The notes beneath the pieces were generated by a model. That model worked only from the letters and a program-made list of their open reading frames with translations. It made no database searches and had not been told where the DNA came from. This document shows positions 10,451 to 22,527 of a stretch of 64,000 nt of DNA, one piece after another (the first letter of the stretch is position 1; each line of letters starts with the position of its first letter). This stretch comes from Paulownia fortunei (Eukaryota; Streptophyta; Magnoliopsida; Lamiales; Paulowniaceae): positions 10,781,278 through 10,845,277 of the forward strand of contig CM033110.1 in assembly GCA_019321725.1 (NCBI GenBank), in the 5' to 3' direction. The translations under genes were made by a program, and so were the position numbers.

Positions 10451-11574
10451 GAATGCAGAGATTTTACAGACAGGAGTAATAGAGGCAAAGTTAGCAGCCC
10501 TGATGCTTCAGCCTATGCTAATTGATAGGATCAAATAGGGTCAACGAGATGATCAATATCTTATCAATATGAGAAAATATGTTGCTGCAGGGAAGTCTCC
10601 TAAATTTAAGATGACTCACAATGATATTTTACAATTTAGAGGGCAGTTTTGTGTGCCAAATATTGATAACATTCGGGAAGACATTTTAAAAGAGGCACAT
10701 TCAACCCCTTATTTAGTACATCCAGGGGCTACCAAGATGTATAGAGATTTGAAAATGCATTATTGGTGGTCGGGTATGAAAAAGGACATCGCCCAGCATG
10801 TGGAGCAATATCTAACATATCAGCAGATAAAGGCCGAACATCAAAGACTCGCGGGGACTTTACAACCTCTACTTCTTCCAGAATGGAAATGGGAAAGGAT
10901 CACCATGGATTTCATAACTGGTTTGCCAAAGACTACTAAGGGTCATAATGCTATTTGGGTTATCGTTGACAGATTGACCAAGTCTGCTCATTTTCTTCCC
11001 ATATGTTCTACCTATTCCATGGATCGCTATGCCCAATTATACGTTCAGGAGATTGTCAGACTTCATGGTGTGCCATTGTCTATTGTTTCTGATAGAGATT
11101 CAAGATTTTTGTCTGCTTTTTGGAGGAGTTTACACAGCTTGGAAACACAGTTATCATTCAGTACAACATATCATCCTCAGATGGATGAACAATCTGAATG
11201 AATAATATAAACGTTGGAGGATATGCTCAAAGCCTGTGTATTAGACTTTCAAGGTTAGTGGAGTAAATTCCTACCTTTGGTGGAGTTTGCATGCAACAAT
11301 AGCTATCAGACTAGTATTGGAATGGCTCCCTATGAAGTATTGTATGGCAAAAAGTATAGGTCTTTGATACACTGGGATGAAGTTGGTGAGAAGAAACTTT
11401 TAGGCCCACATATGATTCAAGAGATGACAGAAGTCGTGTTATAGATTCGACAAAGAATGCAAACTGCCCAAAATTGGTAGAAAAGTTATGCAGATCGATA
11501 AAGAAGGGCATTGGAGTTTGCGATAGGAGATCATGTGTTTTTTAAAGTAGCACCAATGAAGGGCATCATGCGGT
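10451..11574 (+). pseudogene. C1 integrase, broken
   Basis: A long open part (10569-11201) holds the N-terminal zinc region HPGATKMYRDLKMHYWW and the catalytic core. In the zinc region both expected cysteines read as tyrosine (YLTYQQ at about 10809-10826), which should abolish zinc binding. Core acidic residues are visible: D in MDFITGLP (about 10906), D in SDRDSRF (about 11089) and E near DEQSE (about 11193). The frame stops right after it. The following block (ACVLDFQG, NSYQTSIGMAPYEVLYGKK, 11230-11355) is open but separated by further stops. Confidence 0.9.
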
Positions 11575-11943
11575 TTGCAAAGAAAGAAAAAAATGAGTCC
11601 CATATATATTAGCCCATTCTCGGTGATTGAAAGAATTGGTGATGTTCCTTATAGACTGGATCTGCCAACATCTATGTCCCAAATACACAATGTATTTCAT
11701 ATGTCTATGCTGAGGAAATATATTGCTAATCCATCTCATATTCTGAAGAATGAACTAGTGGAATTAAAGGCAGATTTGAGCTACGAAGAAAAGCCTGTAC
11801 AAATTTTGTTACGAGAAGTGAAACAACTAAGAAATAAACAAATTTCATTGGTAAAAGTGTTATGGAGAAACCAATTGGTAGAAGAGGCCACTCGCGAAAA
11901 GGAGGACGAAATGAGAACTAAGTATCTTGAACTTTTTTGGTAA
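11575..11943 (+). pseudogene. C1 integrase C-terminus and chromodomain-like tail
   Basis: An open stretch continues the integrase C-terminal fold (MSPIYISPFSVIERIGDVPYRLDLP) and the conserved HNVFHMSMLRKYIANPSHI. It ends in the short tail VKVLWRNQLVEEAT, which sits where Tekay/Del-type chromoviruses have a reduced chromodomain. Such tails are thought to guide integration to silent chromatin. The stop at 11941 lies about 30 bp before the polypurine tract, the normal arrangement. A frameshift near 11583 separates it from the core. Confidence 0.86.
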
Positions 11944-11980
11944 GTGAAATTTTAGGAATGAAATTTTTATAAGAGAAATA

Positions 11981-14767
11981 TGTGATACTCGAGCCTCTTA
12001 CTACTCACATGGACAAATATGATTCATGCATTACATGTGAATTGCGTGCTATTTGCATTGATATGACATCATATAATTCATTTTATTTTATACGGGGTTC
12101 TTAATCATTAAACTTAATTTTGAAGCTCTCGCACGGTATTGATTATCGAATCCCCTAACCTAAGTGGTTGATTTTGTATTGAGATAAGAAAAAAATTAGG
12201 TATCATTATAGTGAATAGTGCTAGGGTACATGTGGTACACTTAGGAGTTTGAAAGGTGTCACCGAAAAGTTTATAGAAATTGAGTCAGTTCGATCATAAA
12301 TTTTAATATTGTATGTATATGTAATCATACACTTATAATTTAAATGTTATATATCTAGGTTCATAGGTTTGTAATACTATCGGTGCACAAACTTATCAAT
12401 CGGGCAAGAATCGATGATTTTCCGGGTGAAGAACCTAATGAACGGACATAGAAATTAGCAACGGGAATGAATGGTGATGAAGATAGGTTGCAACCACATA
12501 AAAATATATGAGACACACAAGATTAGGGCTGCAAGATAAAGGAAAAAATCAGATTATACCATTACATGCCACCTCTAGCTTATGGCATCTCATGTTTAGA
12601 CTTATCAAGCTAGCACCTCAACCTATTCTTCACTCTTAAGCTAACAGCCATGACTTGAACCTTCTTCTGAACCATTTCAGCTTCTAAATACATGTAAAAA
12701 GCTCTCTAAATAGGTCCTAAGTGATTCCAACCAAAAAAGGACGCAAAACAAGCAAAGGGAAGGAGAAATAACCAAGTTCAAGTAGAAAACTGTGCAAGGT
12801 GAGCTTAACCTACGGGTTTGGCATGACTTTCAGATATATTTTGAGGTTTATTGGCTTATTAAGCTTTGAATATTATTTATAAATGTGTTAGGATGTTATT
12901 AGATAGGTTTTGATGCAAAAAGAAAGGGTTTGTGGTTGGAAATATTTGATAGAAAACACTTGTGCTAGAAACTATCACCTTGTTGTATTCTTTTATTTTA
13001 GACTTCAAAAGTATATGGTATATTGAATAAAACCAGTAATTATCATCATATACATGTTTATATATGAATTAAGAGTATTGGAATTAATTTTAATCGGTTA
13101 GAAATTGAAATAGAGAATGATATTGGAGAAACACTCAAACTGCCAAAGTAGCAAAATCTATTTTAGTGTGTTGTGTAGGATATAAGTGTGGTAAAAAGTT
13201 GGGAGAGATTGAATATACGTAAGGGTGCCAAAACCATTAATGCCATGAAGTGCGCAAAACTGTCACCGTAGGAACAATCTGTTTGAGTATGCTGTGAAGG
13301 GAGCTAAACTTGGGAAGCTATATCCATGAGTTTTAGTCATTATATGATATGGTTATATTGTTTTTTATGTTAGCTAAGTGTGATAAAAATTGGGGAGTTA
13401 ATGAATATGTCTAAGGGTGTCAACATCGTCATGCAAATTAATATGGTAGCAAGAGAATATGAAGTGGTGAGTCTGTCCCATTTGGTTCATTAACATGTTC
13501 CAGCATAGATGTGGTGCATTTGATCCCTAACATTTAGGGAAATATTATAAGGGTTATAATACATCAATTAAGTGAGGTTAGTATACATTTAAGATATGGA
13601 ACAAAGGTATGAAGAAGGTTGTATTTTGTTATAATTTTTAAGTGGTAAGGTTGTTTAGTTAAATTAAGATTCAAGATCTTTATACTACATTAGGTATAAT
13701 GAACTTATTAATTGAGGATGGTGATTGATATCTTGTATTTTTACAGATTGTTTCACATCTAGGGTTGGGAAGTAATACTTAAGAAACCTAGAAGTAACAC
13801 ACAACCGATCAAAGGTAAGTAAAGATTCATTTGCAACTAAAATGCATAGACATAGTAGATGTGTGAATTATATGTAATATCATAAATCATATGTGCATAG
13901 TAGAGGGCTCTCCATTGAGTATACATACATGGGCATTGTCATTAGTACGTGCATGTATCTTATACGAGCATTTTGATAAATATTGCATTGCACGACATAA
14001 TTCTGAGAAAGAGAAAATATTTTGCTGACCACTACTAGTGCACCGAAGCATGCATGAATTTGCAGGTTCGCGTGCATGGATTTGCATGCGTATGAGTATG
14101 CATGGATTTGTATGCTTATATAATTATTGGCGATTGGATTATGGCAGTGTACAGAGCTCTTTTCCGGTGCATGGGATAGTAGCATTGGTCAGGGGCCCAA
14201 GAAAGAAATGATTTTGAGAGAAATATTTTGATGCATAAAATTACATTGTGGGCATAGCATTTTGAGATGCATGACTTGATATTGTGGATTATTTTTTGAC
14301 ATGCATAATCTTTACTTGCTGAGCATTAGCTCATTTAGTTTATGCATTGTAGGTGAGTACGAAAACGCTTGAAGCATCTTTTACAGGCTGGGCAGCTGTT
14401 GGAGCTCCTACAGGTGTCTGAGAGAGTGTGTACATGGATGACGTCCTGTTGGCTATTTTGTTGGCTTGTTATATTTTGAGTCTGTTGTATTATATTTTTA
14501 GACTGGTACTATATTTCATTTTTAAAACTTTACTATAAATAAGTATGTAAATATTATGGTCGTCGTGGGTGTTGTGCTTTTATATAAATACTGATCCTGC
14601 TATATACATGACATGTGTGCGAAAGTATTTTAAATAGGGTTGTGCATGTAAGAAGTGATTTATCTTTTCTTAAACTGTTACAAAACAAAAAAATTCTCGT
14701 ATGCACATAGGGTCTATCATGTTAAATTATACAATATATATGGTTGTGTAGTGGTGGGGGTGTTACA
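11981..14767 (+). repeat. C1 3' LTR, full length (2787 bp)
   Basis: It begins TGTGATACTC directly after the purine-rich AAGAGAAATA (11971-11980) and ends GGTGGGGGTGTTACA. Its last 2.07 kb pair with the 5' LTR at 2994-5067. The first ~250 bp resemble the C2 LTR start at 27268, so C1 and C2 are related subfamilies. There is no coding capacity: the minus frames of 101 aa and 66 aa at 13880-14185 overlap the minisatellite and are chance. Confidence 0.88.
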
Positions 14768-15889
14768 TAATGTGTTGATGATATTGGAATTGATTGGATG
14801 ACAAATATATTATATACCTTAAGAGGCTCATGATTCTTGAAACATGTTGAGAGCAAGATGACTTGCATTTCATATTGAATACACCATTCATGAGCATTTG
14901 CATGTGCATGCATGGCATACGGGTATAGTTGAGGTTCTTGTATTCACGATATGATTTGAGAAATAATTTTCATGTATAATGATGTTTATTGGCCACTATT
15001 AGTGCACTGAGGCATACGAGGCGTACTTATGTTATATTTTTACTACCACAAGTGGGATACTTCTCGGTGAATCATAAGGGAAGATAGAGGGTAGTCCTTT
15101 GGTGATCACGAGAGGATGGTCTACTTAACTATGCCTTTATTATGATTGATGCCGCAGGAAGGATACTTCTCAGGTGATCATAGGGGAACATAGGGGGAGT
15201 ACCTTTAGGGGTCACGAGAGGATGGTCCACTCGATTGTATCAATATTTTATTGGCCATTTGATTAGTGATATTATGTAAAGCGCTTTCCGATGCATAGCA
15301 GGTGGGCCAAATGCCCTATAAAATGAAGTGATTTTGAATAAAAACTCTTTGATTTATGAGTACTCAAATATGACATAGTTTTAGCATCATATCTTAGAGA
15401 TGAGTTGCATGAGATTTTATATCAGACTCTTGGCATGCATGATTTTTACTTATTGAGCGTTAGCTCATGTAATTCAAGTATTGTAGGCGAGCATCGTGAG
15501 ACTGGAGACCTCTGGTTTATTGGGCTGGTAGTGGAACTCCTACAGGCTTTCAAAGATCAATGTACATGGATGACGATCTGTTGGGCAATTTTGTGGGATG
15601 TACTTTTGATTTTATAGTTTATTGTATTATATTAGTGAACTTATCCTATGTATTACTTTGAAAACTCCATTGTAAATGAGTCTAAGCTTGTGATGATTTT
15701 GACAGACCTTGTTATTGTTCAAATAACTATCTATGTTTATACAGTTTTATAGGATGTGAAAACATTTTACTTTTATCAGTGTTTTATCAAACTAACCATC
15801 TAGAAAAAAAAGTTATATACACACATACATGCACAAAACAATGTTTGTTGTATCTATATATGTACACATATTTTTGGGAGGTTATGTCA
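14768..15889 (+). repeat. B-type LTR, 5'-truncated, plus strand
   Basis: It matches 1-777 from about 15230 on and extends upstream with segments shared with the C2 LTR (ATTGGCCACTA, TAGTGCACTGAGGCAT). A ~106-bp module beginning GGATACTTCTC is present twice (15055-15160 and 15161-15235). It ends GGGAGGTTATGTCA at 15889, with no primer site after it. The left edge coincides with the end of the C1 3' LTR. C1 may have inserted into this LTR, but the other half is not adjacent. Confidence 0.78.
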
Positions 15890-17374
15890 TGGAGTCCTTG
15901 GGAGATCCACATATATCAACAAGGAGACGCCCATCTACACAAGAAAATGAGGCATGAAAGCATATGGGCTAAAGCAACAAAAGTGAGAACACAAAAATAA
16001 ATAAAGCAACGCAATAGTTAAACTTGCCTAAATCTAGAAAGGGAACATACTTCAAAAACTAACAAAGAAATTATTCAAAAGCAAAAGAAAAAGGGCTTGG
16101 GTTACCTCTTAAGAAGTGTGGTTATCATGCCACGCCTTTGTGTGCTCTAAGAGTGTAGGTGAACCTTTCGGATAGGTAAGACGAGGATGATCCGAAGTAG
16201 CATCAAGGGCCTTTTGGACATCAACAAGTATATTTCACATTACCACAAATGGTTTTCCAATCATGGTAAAGATATACCAATGTTTTTCCATATTAAAGAT
16301 GAAAAGAATTAAACAATGAAATTAAATTAGTGATTGCATCTAGATCACATAAAGTTATTTCAAAAGTAGAGTCTCCAATTGAATAAGGGATAATGAAACT
16401 CCCTGAATTGGTAAGCACTTGAGGTTGCTTCTCTAGAAAAATGGTATTGCTCATCATAATAAAAATAATATTCCAATCACAATAAAAACATCAACTCGTA
16501 ACTCCATATAAATGGCTTTTCAAGCCTTGACAAAAGTAGTTTAGCTCATATTGAAATAAAACAAGCACTAAGTGTTTATCAACATCATAATTCTTACAAA
16601 TATATCAAAACTAAAAAAAATGAAAGAAGAAATTAACCACTAGGTGATTCTTCTCTTCTCCTTTAAGGTCTTCAATGCCCAATGAAGCTTCTCCTCCTCT
16701 TGTCTTCAAATCCTAAGAGGTAATGGGTGTGTGTGTTCTTGGTGTGGTGTGTGTGTTCTTGGTGTGGTGTGTGAAGAAATATAGAGAAATGTATGTTTTA
16801 GGTGGAGAGGAAATGTGTGTGAGAATTTAGGTGTAGAGTATGTGCGGGTGATGAATTGTGTGTTATCTGATGTGTGAATTGTTTGTGTGTATAGTGTATC
16901 TATCAAAAGCATTACATGGGGAATGATGTATAGGTGTATCTAATGTGTATATCTCATAAAAGATGCCAAAATTCATGATCCATCACCACTTGTCGCAAAA
17001 CAAATGCATCAACATCTTTTGAGTTAGCAGGGTAGTGCCTAGGCTCTACACATTCTATCCTAAGTTAGTTTTTGTAGCGCCCAAGCATTACACTTGCTGT
17101 ACAAATCAATTTCTACAGCACCTGCAGTCTCTTTCAACCAATTTTCACCACTTTCTGGGCCAAACTGGCTTTTGGTGTCTTCATATGAATTGTAACCCTA
17201 TCTCTTAGCATTCTATTTCTTCATGAATCAGCTTAATATAACATTTGTGGAGAAATTATGCCTAAAATATAAAGACTGTGCATCTAAAAGTTTCTTCTAC
17301 CTCTTTAACCAATTTTCCATCTTTCAATGCTTAGTTCCTACACACAATTATTAGAAAATAAGGCACAAAAATTG
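15890..17374. other. Non-coding retroelement-like DNA with repeat copy 1
   Basis: No open gene is seen. The GGGTTACCTCTTAAGAAG motif at about 16100 resembles a motif I recall from the 3' internal part of plant Gypsy (Athila/Tat) elements; this is from memory and uncertain. From about 16435 to 17070 the DNA repeats, with differences, at about 20345-21000, in the same orientation. The shared blocks include CCTTGACAAAAGTxGTTTAG, CTTCAATG(C/T)CCAATGAAGCT and a TGTGTGT-rich part. A 20-bp unit GTGTGTGTTCTTGGTGTGGT is doubled at about 16728-16767. Confidence 0.5.
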
Positions 17375-18960
17375 ATGTACTAAACAATGCTCTTCTCTGC
17401 ATTTTTTCTCCTCTTTCTAATGTGGCCTTTTCTTACAGAATGATTCATCCACTAAATGTTAACCAGTCAAATATTTTTTGTTCTCAATTCCTTTTCCTTC
17501 CAATCCAGAATTTGTACTGGTATCTCTTCATAAGTTAAATCAGAAGTTAATTCCAATGGTTCATAACTCAACACATGAGCAGGGTTTGAAATGTACTTCC
17601 TCAACATAGATACATGGAAAAAATTATGAACACTATATAATAATAGACATAAGGCCACTCTGTAAGCTTTATCACCAACTCTTCCAAGAATCTCGAATGG
17701 ACCCAAGGTAAAACAATATATAATAACAGAGGTAAGGCCACTTTATAAACTTTATCACCAGCTCTTCCAAGAATCTCGAATGGACCAACATACCTTGGAC
17801 TGAGTTTTCCTTTCTTTCCAAATCTCATGACACCTTTCATGGGAGCTACTTTTAAGAACACATGATCCCCAACTACAAACTCTAGATCTTTTCTCTATTT
17901 TCCTACGTAACTTTTCTATCTACTTTGCATAATCTTCATTCTCTCGTGTATCTTGTCCACTACCTTAGTAGTATGTTGAACTATTTCTAGACCAAGTAGA
18001 CTTCTTTCTCTAACTTCATTCCAGTGAACCAGAGATCTATATTTTCTTCCATACAGTACTTCATAAGATGTTATTCCAATTATCGATTGGTAGCTATTAT
18101 TATAAGTGAACTCCACTAATAGAAGCTTCACATCCCAAGTCCCTTGAAAATCTAGCACACAAGATCTTACCATATCCACTAATATTTGAATAACCCTCTC
18201 TAATTGTCCATCACTTTGTGCATGAAATGTTGTACAAAATGCAAGTTTCATTCCCATAGCACTATGTAAGCTCTTCAAAAATAAAAATGTAAACTTAGGA
18301 TCTCTGTCAGACTCTATTGAAACTGGCACTCCATGTAACCTGACTATCTCTTTAATATATTGTTGAGCATACTGGTCCATATTATATGTGGATTTCACTA
18401 GAAGAAAATGGGCCAATTTGGTTAATTTTACCCCTTTTGAGTTCCAGGTAGTCCAATCACAAAGTCCATTATAATATGCTCTCATTTCCACTTTGGGATC
18501 AATAAAGGCTTCAACAACCCTGCTGGTCTTCGATGTTCAATCTTAAGACAAGTGAGATATTCAGCCATAAATTTTGCTATATCTTTCATCATTTTAGGCC
18601 ACCAATAATGTTGTTGTAAGTCTTTATACATTTTTTTGCTTCCTGGGTGTACTGAGTAAGGAGTTGCATGAGCTTCTTAAAAAATGTCTCCTTTAATAGC
18701 CTTATCAAACAACACACACAATCTCCCTTTATATTAAATAATTCCATCATCGGTACTCAAGAAATCTGGTACTAAGTGAGGAGTTGCATGAGCTTCTTAA
18801 AAAATGTCTTCTTTAATAGCCTTATCAAATGGCACGTACAATCTCCCTTTATATTAAATAATTCCATCATTGGTAATCTAGAAATCTGGTCTCTTTCCGA
18901 CATCAATCTTTCTTTTTAATCTACACAAATGCCTATCCACATTTTGACCATCCTACTCTA
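17375..18960 (-). pseudogene. A-type integrase relic (minus) with two local duplications
   Basis: Read on the minus strand: the zinc region (about 18900-18500), integrase core (17916-18491, with IVRLHGVPVS, ESDRDPKF, NNSYQS and LYGRKYRS) and C-terminus (17467-17861, with RFGKKGKLSPRYVG and LRKYISNPAHVLSYEPLEL). It closely follows the A elements at 37060-38430 and 53900-55330. Two tandem duplications break it: 120 bp (18661 and 18781 starts) and 83 bp (17651 and 17734 starts). The catalytic glutamate position reads as DGQLE, close to the usual DGQSE. There is no LTR, RT or gag, so it is a transposed or truncated piece. Confidence 0.87.
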
Positions 18961-18965
18961 ACATC

Positions 18966-19240
18966 TTATATATGTTGAAGTTGACTGTCAAACAATGGAG
19001 GCAGAGACTGTAGAATGAGATCTATGTTGAGTTCATTGTCCATAACAACTCTAAAGGACTTGAACCTTTTTATCAGGCCTATCATCTTCAATCTATGTTC
19101 ATGGATTGAAGAGCCCTCCATCATACTGGTCGTGAAAAGATTTTTTGAGATCTGATATCTCACCTACCTTGTATATTTTCCATACAACTCTTGTAGGTGG
19201 ATATAGATATCATGCGCATATGAGGTTCCTTGACCAATCG
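18966..19240 (-). pseudogene. Ty1/Copia gag relic (minus)
   Basis: The minus strand encodes the typical Copia capsid block (UBN2 / Retrotran_gag_2 type). LQELYGKYTR, interrupted right after by TAG, is followed by EGSSIHEHRLKMIGL and MDNELNIDLILQSLPP. The last two are hallmark spacing motifs of this capsid family. About 90 residues can be recognised. No protease, integrase or LTR is found next to it. It lies directly next to the A integrase relic in the same orientation, which suggests that deletions brought them together. Confidence 0.85.
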
Positions 19241-21842
19241 ACAAAATTAAGTCTAGTTAATTTATTAGGTCAAAGATTGTTGCAAGTGGATTTTTAACCA
19301 TTTTTATAAACAATCTACAAAAATCAAAAGGAGGTAGAAAAGGAGCATTCTTTCAAAATCATATTCATTCATAACAAGGTCTTTAATTATAAATATTTTC
19401 CCTTATTTTATTCGAATTTCAGTACCCCTAATGGTAATTTAAGAAATCACACTTTCAAATGGGCTTGAAGACCAATTAATATGTCATATACCCCAATTTT
19501 ATGAGCACATAAAATATATTGATAGGTGATTAATTTTTAACGATTGTATCTGTATACAACTCTCAAGATGTTTTGCCTTACTTCCTACTATATACCCCAA
19601 TTTTATGAGCCTATGTGGTACTAAGTGTCAAGCAAGATCCATCAAACCTCCATATAGATAGAGCATCAAAACATTCCATAATTCATGGTCAATGACTTAG
19701 TAAGGTAGAATTGCCATGTCGTCTACTTTTGATAGTAGGCATGAAGTGGTAACAAACCGCAAGTGCACAGTGTTAACAAGAAATAAAAAGTTAGTAGAGT
19801 ATCGTATCCCTTGGGAGTATGTGTGTAAGTACAAAATATAGATAACCTATAAAATATTAACCTAACAATTATAGTGGTGATTGAATTATGATACAACAAC
19901 TACCAAATTTAACAAAAATAGTTAAAACCCAAGGAGATTGGCGGATTGAATTCAATGCTGAGGAAAGTCAAGACATTGGTTAGCCATCTTATGTGGTTAT
20001 AAACCAAGCTCAATTATGATTAGGAATGATGTAGGTTATGTGACGGTGGGTCTTCCTATTATAATTAGTGCTCTCTATCAAGTCAGAACAAATTTACCCC
20101 TAATAGGCCATCAGCGCCATCTCTAGGTGTGGGTCGTCCCCCTAAGAGTACCTTGAGCTTTGTGAATTCCACTAGCTTTTGGTTTTCACACTTATGACTA
20201 CCCACATGTACCTTTGCCTATATCTGTACAGGGGTCGGTGTGTGGCATATACTACCTGATCCAATGCTAGAACCTCACCTTCGATCTTAATTTCTATAAT
20301 TGACATCAACTTGAAATTGGCCAAGTCTCAAGAAGCATTAAAGACATAGTATATACTTATCATAATAAAAACAACATTCCAATCACAATATAGGCATTAA
20401 CTCATAACTCCACTAAGATAGCTTTCCAAGCCTTGACAAAAGTGGTTTAGTTCATATTAAAATTAAACAAGCATGAAGTGTTTCCCAACATCATGATTCT
20501 TACAAATTTCTCAAAACTAAGTAAAATGAAAGTAGAAATTAAAGTAGAATAACCACTAACTGATTCTTCATTTCTTCTTCCAAAACTTCAATGTCCAATG
20601 AAGCTCTCCTCTTCTTGTCTTCAAATCCCAAGCTCCTTAGTAATGGGTGTGTGCATTCTTGGTGTAGTAAATGGAGTTGTATGGGAGAATGAATATTTTA
20701 ATAGAGATAAAATATGTGTAGATTATGGTGTGTAGTGTATGTGGGTGATGATTGTATGTTGTACGATGTGAGAATTGAATATATGTGTGTATGATACATA
20801 TGTACAGTGTATATATTCAGAGCATCATATGGATAGTGATGCATAGGTGTATCTAGTATGTATATCTCATAAAAGATACCAAAATTTGTGATTCATCGCC
20901 ACTTGTCGCACAAAAACAGCATCAGCATCTTTAGGCTCTATAGAGCAGTGCCTAGTAACTGCACATGCACATTTTGCCCAAATTTCCTTCCTACAGCATC
21001 TAGGCTCTGCAAGACAGTGCCTAGGCGCTGCAGATTCTACCCAATTAATTTCCTATAGCACAAGCTCTGCAGGGCAGCGCTTCCATTCAATTTGGGCATG
21101 TCACTCTCTAAACATCATAAGAACTTAAGTCTAGTTGTTATTTGAGCACCTGACCTATGCAGAATAAGAAGTCACTCTCCCAAATGCCTTTTAGTAGTTC
21201 ACACATTCAACTACAATAGGCTTGTTATAAAGTTTGGACATGCTTCATAATTGATCAAGTCTTACCTCATCTTGGCTTCTTAGCTAAGGCGACTCTTAGT
21301 TATGCATATTAATCTTTCTCGCTGCTTCAAGAATGAAGGCGATTGTTTGCAAACCTCGATTATGCAATATAATCTTTAAGTCTCATCCTGTTCACTTCAC
21401 AAAGCCATGGTGAATGTTGGTGTGGAGAGGGCCAATCAAAGCCTGGTGATAACTTACAAATCAAGTATGAACCAAACAATGAAAATACAAATACATCTCA
21501 TTAATCTTTAAATGTTCTCATATGCTAGAAAAATTATATTCAACATATTCCATACTACTCACATACCTTTAGAGCATATCTTCATACAAAAGCTTAGTAA
21601 AAGGGACTAGTGATCACTGCTCGTAGAAATATACCTGAGAATAATTTAATTATGTATAGTACTCTCATTAAAGCAATATCTATTATAACTAGGCTTGGTC
21701 CCAAAGAAAACATCACAGCGGTTTTTTTATCGCAAAGATGACAACAACCTTACAAATGTGCACACAATGTTGGGTTCGCTTTACCAAAAGGGGGTTTACG
21801 TAGCATAAATTTAAAATTTAAAATTAAATAAATGAATACATA
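19241..21842. other. Non-coding retroelement-like DNA with repeat copy 2
   Basis: No gene is visible. At about 19750-19825 a CGCAAGTGCACxGTG ... GAGTATCGTATCCC motif appears. I recall it as a widespread plant retroelement motif in non-coding internal regions of large Gypsy elements, but this needs a search. From about 20345 to 21000 the DNA repeats the 16435-17070 segment. A block at 20940-21080 carries several short CTAGGC(T/G)CTGCA-like units. The rest is AT-rich without recognisable structure. Confidence 0.45.
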
Positions 21843-22527
21843 TATCAAAACCTCCCAAAAAAATATATATATATATATATATATAAACAACATGTACAAC
21901 ATAGTTTGTGCATGTATGCATGTGTTTACTTTTTTTTCTTTTTTTTCTATCTAGTTAGTTTGGCAAAATACTGATAAAGTAAAGTGCTTTCACATCCTAT
22001 AATACTGTATACACATAAATAGTTATTTGAACAATAACAAGGTCTATCAAAATCATCACAAACTCAAACTCATTAACAATGGAGTTTGAAAGTGATATAC
22101 AAGATAAATCCACAAGTATAATATAATAAACTGTAAAATCAAAAGCACAGCCCACAAAATAGCCCAATAGGTTGTCATCCATGTACGTTGATCTTTGAAA
22201 GCCTGTAGAAGCTCCACTACCAACATAGTAAACCATAGGTCTCAAGTCCCACCATGCTCACCTACAATGCATGAACTACATGAGCTAATGCTCAATAAGT
22301 AAAAATCATGCATGCCAACACTATGATATAAAATATAATTCAACTCATCTCTAAGATATGATGCTAGAACTATCATATTGGAGTACTCATAAATCGAAGA
22401 GTTTTTATTCAAAATCACATCATTTTATAGGGCCCTTAGCCCATCTACAATGAGCCGAAAAGAGCTTTGCATAATATCAATAATCAAATGGCCAATAATA
22501 GATTGATATAGTCGAGTGGACCATCCT
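21843..22527 (-). repeat. B-type LTR, 3' part, minus strand
   Basis: On the minus strand it ends GGGAGGTTTTGATA and matches 1-777. It has a TA run at about 21863-21885 and the conserved GATGACAACCTATTGGGC-type block. It stops after GGACCATCCT at 22527. The LTR at 34137-34821 stops at exactly the same base, there because another element inserted. The 82-aa frame inside it is a chance frame. Confidence 0.82.

Larger units (their letters stand above)
2994..14767 (+). mobile_element. C1 Ty3/Gypsy retrotransposon, near full length, broken
   Basis: Order on the plus strand is truncated 5' LTR (2994-5067), initiator tRNA-Met primer site (5071-5082), gag, protease, RT, RNase H, integrase and tail, polypurine tract (11971-11980) and 3' LTR (11981-14767). 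The order PR-RT-RH-INT defines Ty3/Gypsy. The pol tail has the short EEAT-type end typical of Tekay/Del-like chromoviruses. An A-type LTR with primer site (6755-9055) splits the end of protease from RT. The gag-pol frame has many stops, so the element is not autonomous now. Confidence 0.88.

Noticed and set aside
13880..14185. Two overlapping minus frames of 101 and 66 codons
   Set aside because: They lie in the CATGCA-rich minisatellite of the C1 LTR, have no domain and are not conserved as frames in the other LTR copy.
16706..16912. Minus frame of 68 codons rich in Thr and His
   Set aside because: It is low-complexity translation of a TG-rich repeat.
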